This document shows, piece by piece, positions 15,928 through 25,214 of a stretch of 64,000 nucleotides of DNA. Both the position numbers and the translations under genes were made by a program. Within the stretch, counting starts at the first letter, position 1. Each line of letters begins with the position of its first letter. The notes beneath the pieces were generated by a model that saw only the letters and a list, made by a program, of their open reading frames with translations, was not told where the DNA came from and did no database searches. This DNA comes from Jannaschia helgolandensis (lineage in GTDB: Bacteria; Pseudomonadota; Alphaproteobacteria; Rhodobacterales; Rhodobacteraceae). The stretch lies in contig NZ_FNZQ01000008.1 of assembly GCF_900109285.1 (NCBI RefSeq), positions 62,001-126,000 of the forward strand, given 5' to 3'.

Positions 15928-17706
15928 TCAACCGTCCAGCGCATCGTTCGTATCATATCCGTCGCTGTCGGGCATTGGCGCGACGCCACCTCCGACTTCC
16001 TCGGCGAAGTGCCTCATCACCAGTTTGATCGGGTTTGGCGCGGCCTGCCCCAGACCGCAGATCGAGGCGTCGACCATGGCTTGACTGACCTCTTCCAAAA
16101 GGCCCGTATCCCAGATCTTGGCCTGCATCAGCTTGACGGCCTTTTCGCAGCCCACGCGGCATGGCGTGCACTGACCGCAGCTTTCCGCCTCGAAGAAGCG
16201 CAGCATGTTCAGCGCGGCATCCCGCGCCCGGTCGTGGTCGGACAGAACGACGACGGCCGCCGAACCGATGAAACTGCCCAGCGGTTGCAGCGTGTCGAAG
16301 TCCAGTGGCACATCGTCGATCGACGCAGGCAGCAGGCCCGACGACGGTCCCCCTGGTTGATAGGCCTTGAACACGTGGCCGTCGGCCATGCCGCCCGCCG
16401 CCGCGATCACGTCGCGGATCGTCGACCCGGCAGGCAGAAGGTGCACGCCCGGATCGGCCACGCGACCGGACACCGAATAGCTGCGCAGACCCTTGCGGCC
16501 ATTCCTTTCGACCGATGACAGAATCTCCGGTCCTTCGCGCAGGATACGGGCGATCCAGTGGCAGGTCTCGATGTTGTGGACCAGCGTGGGTTGCCCGAAC
16601 AGCCCGACCTGCGCCACGTAGGGCGGGCGGTGACGGGGAAGGCCGCGCTTGCCCTCGATGCTCTCGATCATCGCGGATTCCTCGCCACAGATGTAGGCAC
16701 CCGCACCGCGGCGCAGATCGACGTAGCCCGGTTCGATCAGACCCGCCCTTTCGAGGGCCGCGATTTCGGTAGCAAGGATGTGCAGCACTGCCGGATATTC
16801 GTCGCGCATATACAGATAGACACGCTCCGCCTCGACCGCCCAGGCCGCGATCAGCATGCCCTCGAGGAAGAGGTGCGGCACACGTTCAAGATAGTAACGG
16901 TCCTTGAAGGTGCCCGGCTCGCCCTCGTCGCCATTCACGGCCATGTAGCGCGGGCCCGCATTGCCGCGCACAAAGCCCCATTTCTTTCCCGACGGAAAGC
17001 CCGCCCCGCCCAGGCCCCGCAAGCCGCTGTCGGCAATCGTCTGCTGCACGGCCTGCCAGTCGCCACCCGCGCGCAGGTCGGTCAGCCGCACGTACCCGCC
17101 CCCGGCGAGATAGGCGGCGAGGTCTTCGTAGTCTGGGATGACGGCGTGCAGATCGCCCGCCTCAAGCGTCTGGGCCACCAACTCCGGCGTCGCGTGGTCG
17201 ATGTGGCGGTGGCCGATCTCCAGCACCGGCGCGGTATCGCAGCGGCCCATGCAGGGTGCGCGCAGCACACGAACCTTCGCGGGATCATGGCCCGATTCCA
17301 GCGCCGCGATCAGTGTCTCCGATCCCGCCAATTCGCACGACAGCGAGTCGCAGACGCGGATCGTCAGGTCAGGCGGCACCGGGTCGTTTTCGCGCAGCGG
17401 ATCGAAATGGGCATAGAAAGTCGCGACCTCCCAGACTTCGGCCATCGACAGGCGCATGTCCTCGGCCAGCGCGCGAAGGTGGGCTGCAGATTGGTGACCG
17501 TATTCGTCCTGGATCAGATGCAGGAACTCGATCAGCAGATCGCGCCGTCGCGGCCGGTCGCCCAGAAGCGCCCGCACTTCGGCGAGTGCAACATCGTCGT
17601 ATTGCCGCCCCTTCGGCGTCGCCCGCCCCCGACCCTTGCCGGATTTCCAGACGCCTTTTCCGGATTGGCCCGTCCCGTCGCCGTCTGTCTTATCGTGATC
17701 CAGCAT
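15928..17706 (-). CDS. NAD-dependent formate dehydrogenase beta subunit (NuoE-NuoF fusion)
   Basis: A 592-residue electron-transfer flavoprotein. Residues about 30-165 form a NuoE-like thioredoxin-fold [2Fe-2S] domain with ligands Cys119, Cys124, Cys152 and Cys156. The NuoF part has the FMN/NADH motifs GLGGAGFPSGKKW and GAGAYICGEESAMIES, and a [4Fe-4S] site SCGQCTPCRVGC with the distant Cys in ASICGLGQ. The leader ATPKGRQ and the layout resemble the beta subunit of the NAD-linked Mo/W formate dehydrogenase of Methylobacterium (Fdh1B); HoxF of hydrogenases is a less likely alternative. An AGGAAGG site precedes ATG 17706. No alpha (formate-oxidising) subunit is encoded next to it, which is unusual. 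Confidence 0.88.
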   Translation of the reverse strand: MLDHDKTDGDGTGQSGKGVWKSGKGRGRATPKGRQYDDVALAEVRALLGDRPRRRDLLIEFLHLIQDEYGHQSAAHLRALAEDMRLSMAEVWEVATFYAHFDPLRENDPVPPDLTIRVCDSLSCELAGSETLIAALESGHDPAKVRVLRAPCMGRCDTAPVLEIGHRHIDHATPELVAQTLEAGDLHAVIPDYEDLAAYLAGGGYVRLTDLRAGGDWQAVQQTIADSGLRGLGGAGFPSGKKWGFVRGNAGPRYMAVNGDEGEPGTFKDRYYLERVPHLFLEGMLIAAWAVEAERVYLYMRDEYPAVLHILATEIAALERAGLIEPGYVDLRRGAGAYICGEESAMIESIEGKRGLPRHRPPYVAQVGLFGQPTLVHNIETCHWIARILREGPEILSSVERNGRKGLRSYSVSGRVADPGVHLLPAGSTIRDVIAAAGGMADGHVFKAYQPGGPSSGLLPASIDDVPLDFDTLQPLGSFIGSAAVVVLSDHDRARDAALNMLRFFEAESCGQCTPCRVGCEKAVKLMQAKIWDTGLLEEVSQAMVDASICGLGQAAPNPIKLVMRHFAEEVGGGVAPMPDSDGYDTNDALDG

Positions 17707-18036
17707 GCCGCATCCTTCCTGTCGTCACCGCGAGCCTAGAATGGAGACGGCGCGTCCCGGCGCGCGATTGCGACGCCGAGCCTTCTGTTTGCGCTGTTCC
17801 CTGATGTGTCGCAAGACGCGTGGCGGCGATGCGCGCCAATCGCTCCGCAGAATACGCGCCTATCATACGCCGATGTCGCTGATCGGAGACTGCCATTTTC
17901 AATCGTTCTCAGCGGTGCCCTGCTGACGGTCGAGCCATGACAGTCCCGGAAATCACTCCAAGGCGGGCTGCCTGCGCCACCCTCGGGATGGACACGGCGG
18001 TCAGCTGCGGCAAAAGTGTTCACAAAGGAGAAGTCG
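17707..18036. other. 330-base divergent intergenic region
   Basis: This lies between the divergent formate dehydrogenase beta gene and the small secreted protein gene. Short open frames on both strands show no protein-like character. It should contain both promoters, but no confident -35/-10 pair was found. An AAGGAG ribosome site at about 18025-18030 serves the ATG at 18037. Confidence 0.5.
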
Positions 18037-18450
18037 ATGCATTCGTTTCTAACCTATCCATTGCTGGTCAGCCTTACCTTGTTTGCCGCACCCGCTTTTG
18101 CGGAACGCACCATGACTGCGGATGAATTCGCCCAGATGGTGACTGGCAAGACATTGTATTTCAATCGCTTCGGGGAAGCATTCGGAGCAGAACAGTATTT
18201 CGACGACAAGCGCGTCATCTGGGCATTCGAGAATGGCCAGTGTCAGCGCGGCATCTGGTTCGAGAATGCAGCGGGCGAAATCTGCTTCATCTATGATAAT
18301 GATCCAGGGTCGCAATGCTGGAACTTTCTGGAGGGCGACGGCGGCGAGTATCGCGCGCGCCTGGCCGGGGCCGATCCGTCGCAGGACCTCGTAACACGGA
18401 AGATCGGCACCGACGCGCTGGACTGCCCGCTGCCCGATCTGGGGGTCTGA
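18037..18450 (+). CDS. Small secreted protein of unknown function
   Basis: A 137-residue protein with a clear signal peptide (MHSFLTYPLLVSLTLFAAPAFA). ATG 18037 is chosen because AAGGAG lies seven bases upstream; an ATG at 18016 lacks a site. The mature part is aromatic-rich with four cysteines (QCQRG, EICF, SQCWNF, DALDCPL) and the phrase GKTLYFNRFGEAFGAEQYF, which recalls small periplasmic proteins widespread in Rhodobacteraceae. No enzymatic motif is visible. It stands alone between convergent and divergent neighbours. Confidence 0.8.
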   Translation: MHSFLTYPLLVSLTLFAAPAFAERTMTADEFAQMVTGKTLYFNRFGEAFGAEQYFDDKRVIWAFENGQCQRGIWFENAAGEICFIYDNDPGSQCWNFLEGDGGEYRARLAGADPSQDLVTRKIGTDALDCPLPDLGV

Positions 18451-18580
18451 CGCCGCCAGGGACGCAGGTCCACCACGCGTTCAGTCCGGCTGTGCGGGCC
18501 GGGCCGCTAGATCTGCCTTTCCGGACGGTCAAGCGCGCCGATCCCCGCTCCCTGCGGAAGCACAGACGGCATCGCCGGTA

Positions 18581-19776
<1,196 letters not shown>

Positions 19777-19855
19777 CTAATGTTTGTCCTTGGCGGCACT
19801 TAGTTTAAGGTCGCATGAACGCGCGGCGACAGATCGCGCCTCGAGGCCCGTGCAT

Positions 19856-20350
19856 ATGCTCCGAACGACCCCCCTTCTCTTGCTGATGACGGCTTGCGGT
19901 ATTTCCACGGTCGAGCCTGTGACCAGGACGATCGGTCCTAGCAATGCTCTGCCTGGCACTTGCCATGCGCTTGGTGTGACGCCCGCCATTCTGGAAACGG
20001 TGACAGAACAGCGGTTGGAGAGTGCCGAAGTTCGGAACTCCGACGGTATAGTGGTGGAGCCTGCGCGGTTCCGTACCTTGACGTCGACACGCATCGTGCA
20101 GGAACGGGGCGAAAACTGGTTCGAAATCCCCTGCGCGCTGCGCGACGGCGACCCGGCCTTCATTGCACAGATTCAACGCGCCCTGGCGGCTCGGGAATTA
20201 TACGCGGGCGATATAAATGGCATGTACGATCCGCCGACCCGAAAGGCCGTGCGGACATTCCAGGCAGCTCGCGGTCTGGAAAGTGGAATGTTATCGAAAA
20301 CCTCGGCACAGACACTTGGATTGGTCGAACTGGGACGGAACGGCATATGA
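19856..20350 (+). CDS. Lipoprotein with C-terminal peptidoglycan-binding domain
   Basis: A 164-residue protein with a lipobox (LLLLMTACG, Cys14) after a short signal. A PG_binding_1-like helical repeat lies at about residues 100-160 (AFIAQIQRALAARELYAGDINGMYDPPTRKAVRTFQAARGL), here quoted only to show its pattern QRAL...YDPPTRKAV. The N-terminal half has two cysteines (GTCHALG, EIPCAL) and is otherwise unassigned. ATG 19856 is preferred over 19784 because it begins the signal peptide. The stop overlaps the acyltransferase start as ATGA, implying coupled expression at the envelope. Confidence 0.82.
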   Translation: MLRTTPLLLLMTACGISTVEPVTRTIGPSNALPGTCHALGVTPAILETVTEQRLESAEVRNSDGIVVEPARFRTLTSTRIVQERGENWFEIPCALRDGDPAFIAQIQRALAARELYAGDINGMYDPPTRKAVRTFQAARGLESGMLSKTSAQTLGLVELGRNGI

Positions 20351-21075
20351 TTATCACCAAAGGGCGTCTGATCGCGGTCGATTGGATGCGGACGCTGGCT
20401 TTCGTTGCCATGGCCATCTTTCATTTCGGACGCGACTTCGAGGTGCTGGGACTGGTCCCGCCCGGCACGACCTTCGGCGGTCTATGGGACATCTCGGCCC
20501 GCACCATTGCCGGCAGCTTTCTGTTCTTGGTCGGGTTCTCGTTGTGGCTGGCGCATGGGTCGCGCTTCCGGGCCCGGTCCTATTTCAAGCGTCTGGCCGT
20601 GTTGATCGTGGCCGCGGCGGGGGTCAGTCTTGCGACCTATTTTGCTGTGCCCGGGGCCTGGGTGCGGTTCGGCATTCTTCATTCCATCGCTCTCACGTCA
20701 CTTATCGGACTTCTGTTTCTGCGGGCCCACTGGGTCGTCACGCTGGCGGCAGCCGCAGCCGTATTCTGGCTGGCACCGATGTTGCGAACGCCCGCGCTGG
20801 ACGGAGCATGGTGGATGTGGACCGGCCTGGGCACATGGGTGCCACCGTCAATCGACTATGAACCGTTGGTGCCATGGCTTGCACCTTTGCTGGCGGGGCT
20901 GGCCTTCGGACAGGCCGGGGGAGGCAGACTGATGCAGTGGGGGCCCAAGCAGCCGGGTCAATTGGCCGAAGCGCTGGCCTGGCCGGGGCGCCACGCATTG
21001 AGCCTGTATCTGATTCATCAACCAATTCTGGTGGCCGTCGTGTTCAGCGGGGCATGGGTCTGGCGCCAGTTGTGA
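20347..21075 (+). CDS. Membrane acyltransferase-like protein (DUF1624/HGSNAT-type)
   Basis: A 242-residue polytopic protein with about seven membrane segments. The opening KGRLIAVDWMRTLAFVAMAIFHFGRDFE carries the RL-x-x-x-D-x-x-R signature and His typical of the heparan-alpha-glucosaminide N-acetyltransferase-like domain (DUF1624), and the end PGRHALSLYLIHQPIL is also characteristic. Family members are presumed to acetylate glycans across the membrane. Start ATG 20347 overlaps the lipoprotein stop as ATGA. The pairing with a peptidoglycan-binding lipoprotein suggests envelope glycan modification, but that is inference. A strong hairpin terminator follows at 21075-21102. Confidence 0.85.
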   Translation: MIITKGRLIAVDWMRTLAFVAMAIFHFGRDFEVLGLVPPGTTFGGLWDISARTIAGSFLFLVGFSLWLAHGSRFRARSYFKRLAVLIVAAAGVSLATYFAVPGAWVRFGILHSIALTSLIGLLFLRAHWVVTLAAAAAVFWLAPMLRTPALDGAWWMWTGLGTWVPPSIDYEPLVPWLAPLLAGLAFGQAGGGRLMQWGPKQPGQLAEALAWPGRHALSLYLIHQPILVAVVFSGAWVWRQL

Positions 21076-21102
21076 AAACGGGCGCCCAAAGACGCCCGTT
21101 TT
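21075..21102. terminator. Bidirectional intrinsic terminator
   Basis: A perfect 10-base-pair inverted repeat AAAACGGGCG / CGCCCGTTTT with an 8-base loop sits between the convergent acyltransferase and degP genes. Flanking A and T runs make it usable from both strands. Confidence 0.85.
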
Positions 21103-21145
21103 ACACATTGCTTCAAACCCGAAGGCTGAAATTCATGGTATAAGG

Positions 21146-22615
21146 TTATTCCCCGTCCAGCGGCAGTGCCACGAACCGGGCGTCCTCCCCGCGACGTATC
21201 AGCAGAAGGAAAGACTTCTGGCCGGCATCGCGGGCTTCGGCAATCCTGTCTTCCAGATCGGAAAGGGTTCCGACGGCAACCTGTCCCGCCTCCTCGATCA
21301 CGTCGCCGATGCGGAGGCCTTTTTCGAAGGCTGCCGAATCCTCTTCGATGTTGGATACGACCAGACCTTCGACATCGGCTTCCAGGCCAAGTTGCGACCG
21401 CAATTCATCAGTCAGGGTCGAGATGGTCAGACCCATGATCGTGCTTTCGGTTGCCTCATCAGGAGACTGCAGCGAAGCAGGAATCGTCCGTTCCGCATCT
21501 TCGCGACGACCCAGCGTAACCAGAAGGGTCTGCGTTTCGCCGTCGCGGAAGATCACGACCCGCACGGCGGTATCGACCGGTGCATTTCCGACGGTGCGAA
21601 CAAGCTGCTTGGTGTCCACAATGTCGATCCCGTCGAAGGTCAGGATGACATCACGTGGTAATATCCCGGCCTCGGACGCAGGCCCCTCCGGCACATCTGT
21701 CACAAGGGCACCGCGCGCGGTTTCAAGACCCAGCGCATCGGCCAGTTCCGTATCCACATCCTGAATGCGCACGCCCAGCCAGCCGCGGCGGGTCTCGCCG
21801 AATTCCTGCAACTGGCCCACGACATTGTTGACGACATTTGACGACATCGCAAACCCGATACCGATCGAGCCGCCATTGGGCGACAGGATGGCGGTATTCA
21901 CCCCGATCACCTGACCGTCCATGTTAAACAGCGGACCGCCCGAGTTGCCGCGGTTGATCGCGGCGTCGGTCTGGATAAAGTCGTCATATGCGCCCTGAAG
22001 TTCCCGTCCCAAAGACGATACTATGCCCGCACTGACCGAAAAGCCCTGACCCAGCGGATTGCCCATGGCCATGACCCAGTCGCCTGTCCGCATAGCCTTG
22101 CTGTCGCCGAATGAGACGAAAGGCAGCGGTTCGGAGGATTCGACCTTGAGCAGGGCAAGATCGGTGTTGAGGTCGGTGCCGATGATCTCGGCAGGCAGTT
22201 CCTGACCCGAGAAGAACTCGATCATGATCTCGTCCGCATTCGCGATCACGTGGTTATTGGTTACGATATAGCCGTCTTCACTGATCACGAACCCGGAACC
22301 GAGCGCACTGCCACGACGGCGAGGCATCTCGGGTACATTCCCGTCGGGCGAATTGCGGCGGCGGAATTCCTCGAAGAAATCCTCCAGCGGGCTGCCTGAA
22401 TTCGGACCCTGATCGGCGGCGGCAATCGAGGTATTCGTAGTGATGTTCACGACCGCGCCAGAAACCTGATCGACAAGATCGGCGAATGTGTCGGGAGCGC
22501 GTTGCGCAACAGCCGCTAGGCTGGATGCGACCAGCATCGCTAGCCCCATCACGAGCGTCGTCAGCGCGCGAAGCGCAGCGGTGACTGACAATTGCGGATT
22601 CGTGTCTGTAGTCAA
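21146..22615 (-). CDS. Do-family periplasmic serine endoprotease (DegP/MucD type)
   Basis: A 489-residue secreted protease and chaperone for misfolded envelope proteins. It has an N-terminal signal anchor (LVMGLAMLVASSLAAVAQ), trypsin-like domain with His in NNHVIANA, Asp in TDLALLKV and Ser in GNSGGPLF, then two PDZ domains (from about GWLGVRIQDV and TISTLTDELRSQ). Start is a TTG at 22615, 8 bases after a perfect AGGAGG site (22624-22629 on the plus strand); no ATG fits as well. It lies downstream of hflKC, whose protein complex also controls membrane proteolysis, but a terminator-like hairpin separates them. Confidence 0.95.
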   Translation of the reverse strand: MTTDTNPQLSVTAALRALTTLVMGLAMLVASSLAAVAQRAPDTFADLVDQVSGAVVNITTNTSIAAADQGPNSGSPLEDFFEEFRRRNSPDGNVPEMPRRRGSALGSGFVISEDGYIVTNNHVIANADEIMIEFFSGQELPAEIIGTDLNTDLALLKVESSEPLPFVSFGDSKAMRTGDWVMAMGNPLGQGFSVSAGIVSSLGRELQGAYDDFIQTDAAINRGNSGGPLFNMDGQVIGVNTAILSPNGGSIGIGFAMSSNVVNNVVGQLQEFGETRRGWLGVRIQDVDTELADALGLETARGALVTDVPEGPASEAGILPRDVILTFDGIDIVDTKQLVRTVGNAPVDTAVRVVIFRDGETQTLLVTLGRREDAERTIPASLQSPDEATESTIMGLTISTLTDELRSQLGLEADVEGLVVSNIEEDSAAFEKGLRIGDVIEEAGQVAVGTLSDLEDRIAEARDAGQKSFLLLIRRGEDARFVALPLDGE

Positions 22616-22707
22616 GGAAGGTCCCTCCTGAGATACCTGTTCATGCCCTTGGCAGAGCAAATTGGAGTCCCGATTGAACTGACGCTGCCGGGCCCCGGGT
22701 CCGTTGC

Positions 22708-22736
22708 ATGTTCGCATCGGTTGCCAAACTTTCAAC
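22708..22736 (-). promoter_or_regulatory. Candidate degP promoter
   Basis: On the minus strand TTGAAA (22731-22736) is followed after 17 bases by AACATG (22708-22713), about 90 bases upstream of the degP TTG start. The -35 resembles both housekeeping and heat-shock (RpoH) elements; the -10 is weak. Offered because an independent promoter is expected after the hflKC terminator. Confidence 0.3.
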
Positions 22737-22809
22737 GCACTCGCCATCACACTCGCGTGAGAGGTCAGGTCCAAACTACAACCTTCGCATCCGCGCGCCA
22801 AGGGTGAAG

Positions 22810-22838
22810 AAAAAACGGCCGCCGCATTACGGAGCCGT
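22810..22838 (-). terminator. Intrinsic terminator after hflKC
   Basis: Read on the minus strand, an imperfect GC-rich stem (ACGGCTCCG paired with CGGCGGCCGT, one bulge) is followed by a run of six T. A second perfect 10-base-pair inverted repeat (GAACGGGCCG / CGGCCCGTTC, about 22853-22883) lies just before it, near the hflC stop. Confidence 0.6.
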
Positions 22839-22900
22839 GTCTGCCAGGTGGAACGGGCCGACCTGTGAAAGCGGCCCGTTCAGTTTGCCATGGTGACGGA

Positions 22901-23986
22901 CTAGTTGCCGGAGCCAGCCGTGACACCTTCCGCAGGCACGGCAGCGTCGCCTGCGGGTGCAGTGGAATCGTCCGGTGCGATTGCGTTGTCCGCAGGTGCG
23001 GTTGCGTCATCTTCGGGCGCAGTGGAATCGTCTGCGGGGGCGGTCGCCTCCTGCGATGATGCTGGGAGAAGCGCGGGCTGAGCCGAACCGATCTCGCGCT
23101 GTGCAGCGCCGGAACTGCCCGCAATACCGTCTGTCTGCAGATAGTCGAAAAACTCCGAGTCCGGCGACAGAACGAGCGTCGAGTTCGAACCCTGCAGCGC
23201 CCGCGTATACGCCGTCAGCGAACGATAGAACTCAAAGAACTCCGGGTCGCTGCTGAAGGCTTCGGCGAAGATGCTGTTACGACGGGCATCTGCCTCGCCT
23301 CGGACGATCTCTGCTTCACGGCCTGCGTCGGACGTCAGCTCGATCACGGTACGGTCGGCCTGGGCGCGGATGCGCTGTGCGGCTTCTTCACCGCGCGCGA
23401 TCTCGTCAGCAGCTTCGCGTTCGCGTTCAGCCCGCATCCGGGCGAAGGTCGCGTCGAGGTTCTGCGGCGGCAGATCGGTGCGCTTGAGGCGCACATCGAT
23501 GACCTGCAACCCAAGGTTTGCCGCCCGCGTCCGCGAAGCCGATGCGATCCGCAGCATCAGCGCGGCCCTGTCTTCCGACAGGATCTCGTTCGAGGACACC
23601 GAACCCAGGACTTCGCGCATCTGCGACCGGATAATATCGTCCAGACGCTGTTCCGCCTGTTCGGTTCCGCCCGTCGGATTGGCCTCCCGGAACTGGAGCA
23701 GATCGGCGATTCGATAGCGCGCGAAAGCGTCGACCACGAGGCGACGATCGTCGCTGGGAGTGACCTCCATCGGGTCAATATCGCGCGACAGAATGCGGTC
23801 GTCATAGTAGGCGACGTCCTGGATCAAGGGGATCTTGAAGGCGATCCCCGGATCTTGCTTGACGTCAACGACGCGACCGAATTGCAGCACCAGCGCCTTC
23901 TGGCGTTCGTCGACCACGAAGACCGACGAGAAGATCGCCACGAGAATTACTGCTGCGATCGGCAGGAGATATGCTGTCCGTTTCAT
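22901..23986 (-). CDS. hflC: HflC, SPFH/prohibitin-family modulator of FtsH protease
   Basis: A 361-residue membrane-anchored protein that, with HflK, surrounds the FtsH protease. It has an N-terminal anchor (TAYLLPIAAVILVAIFSSVFV), the SPFH domain beginning VVDERQKALVLQFGRVV, a helical coiled-coil region rich in Arg/Glu/Ala (about 185-245) and the conserved SLTAYTRALQGSN. The last 60 residues are an unusual Ala/Pro/Asp tail with a repeating APADD/APEDD/APADN pattern, making the protein longer than typical HflC. Start ATG shares one base with the hflK stop (TGATG), so the two are coupled. Confidence 0.94.
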   Translation of the reverse strand: MKRTAYLLPIAAVILVAIFSSVFVVDERQKALVLQFGRVVDVKQDPGIAFKIPLIQDVAYYDDRILSRDIDPMEVTPSDDRRLVVDAFARYRIADLLQFREANPTGGTEQAEQRLDDIIRSQMREVLGSVSSNEILSEDRAALMLRIASASRTRAANLGLQVIDVRLKRTDLPPQNLDATFARMRAEREREAADEIARGEEAAQRIRAQADRTVIELTSDAGREAEIVRGEADARRNSIFAEAFSSDPEFFEFYRSLTAYTRALQGSNSTLVLSPDSEFFDYLQTDGIAGSSGAAQREIGSAQPALLPASSQEATAPADDSTAPEDDATAPADNAIAPDDSTAPAGDAAVPAEGVTAGSGN

Positions 23987-25146
23987 CAGTTGTTTTCCTC
24001 GTTACGCGTACCGCGCAGTTCGTTGAGAGGCAGATAGGGCACGATACCCTGACCGCCGCTGCCGCCGACACTGGTGTCGATGATGATCTTGTCGACGTCG
24101 CCCAGCACCTGTTCCATAGTTTCCAGATAGAGACGTTTGCGGGTGACCTCGGGCGCGGCGGAGTACTCCGTCAGAACCGAAGTGAAACGGCTGGCTTCAC
24201 CGGTGGCTTCATTGACGACGCGGGCGCGGTAGCCTTCAGCCTCTTCGAGAAGCTGTGCGGCTTCACCCCGCGCGCCGGCGAGCACCTGATTGGCATAGCG
24301 GTCGGCCTCGGACTGGAGACGGTTGCGCTGCTGCTCGGCGGCCTGCACCTCGCGGAAGGCGTCGATCACCTGCTCGGGCGGGTCGGCCCGGTCGAAGTTG
24401 ACCCGAAGGACCTGCATGCCCGAATCGTAGCTTTCGAGCGTGGCCTGGATCAGAGTCCGAAGTTCTTCGGCGATGATGCCCCGGTCCCGGTTCAGGACCG
24501 GTGCCAGATCCGACCGGGCGATGATTTCACGCATGGCGGATTCGGACACGGCGCGGATCGTCTGCTCCGGGTCGCGCAGATTAAACAGATATTCGGCCGG
24601 GTCATTGATGTTCCAGACGACCTGGAAGTCGATGTCGACGACATTCTCGTCGCCAGTCAGCATCAGGCCCTGTTCGTCGCGGTTGCCGCGGTTGACACCG
24701 ATGGCCACCGTGCGCTCGGACGTGACCGAGAGAACTTCTTTGGTAACAATAGGCCACGGCGCGAAGTTCAGACCGGGTGCGCCCACATCGGAGAACTTGC
24801 CCAGGAACAGCTCGACCGAACGCTGATCGGCCTGCACGCGATAGAACGACATGAACAGCCAGATCAGGAGAACCCCCAGCAAGCCGATCACGATAGTCGC
24901 GCGGTTCAGTTCGAACCCGCCCCCACCGCTGCCACCGCCGTTGGGGTTGCCGCCACCGCGACCGCCCATGAGAACCCGGAGCTGGTCTTGCCCCTTTTTC
25001 ATCAGCTGGTCGATTTCCGGCACGCCTTGCGGACCTCGGTTCGGGGGGCGGCGCCCGCCATTCGGACGCTGCGAGGCGTCCCGGTCGTCGCCGTCCCCGC
25101 CACCGGATTTCCCGCTGCCCCCCCAGGGGCCTCCGCTACCTGCCAT
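23986..25146 (-). CDS. hflK: HflK, SPFH/prohibitin-family modulator of FtsH protease
   Basis: A 386-residue partner of HflC. A Gly-rich cytoplasmic N-terminus (GSGGPWGGSGKSGGG) precedes a membrane segment near residue 90 (TIVIGLLGVLLIWLFMSFY), the SPFH domain (QADQRSVELFLGKF onwards) and a coiled-coil with the conserved FREVQAAEQQRNRLQSEA. TM, SPFH and Gly-rich leader together are diagnostic. It opens the minus-strand hflK-hflC unit; degP follows after a terminator. Confidence 0.95.
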   Translation of the reverse strand: MAGSGGPWGGSGKSGGGDGDDRDASQRPNGGRRPPNRGPQGVPEIDQLMKKGQDQLRVLMGGRGGGNPNGGGSGGGGFELNRATIVIGLLGVLLIWLFMSFYRVQADQRSVELFLGKFSDVGAPGLNFAPWPIVTKEVLSVTSERTVAIGVNRGNRDEQGLMLTGDENVVDIDFQVVWNINDPAEYLFNLRDPEQTIRAVSESAMREIIARSDLAPVLNRDRGIIAEELRTLIQATLESYDSGMQVLRVNFDRADPPEQVIDAFREVQAAEQQRNRLQSEADRYANQVLAGARGEAAQLLEEAEGYRARVVNEATGEASRFTSVLTEYSAAPEVTRKRLYLETMEQVLGDVDKIIIDTSVGGSGGQGIVPYLPLNELRGTRNEENN

Positions 25147-25214
25147 CAGGATCGTCCCTTCATTCCATTTATTCTATCACGTGGTGTTACAGATTGGTCC
25201 CGCGACCTAACATA

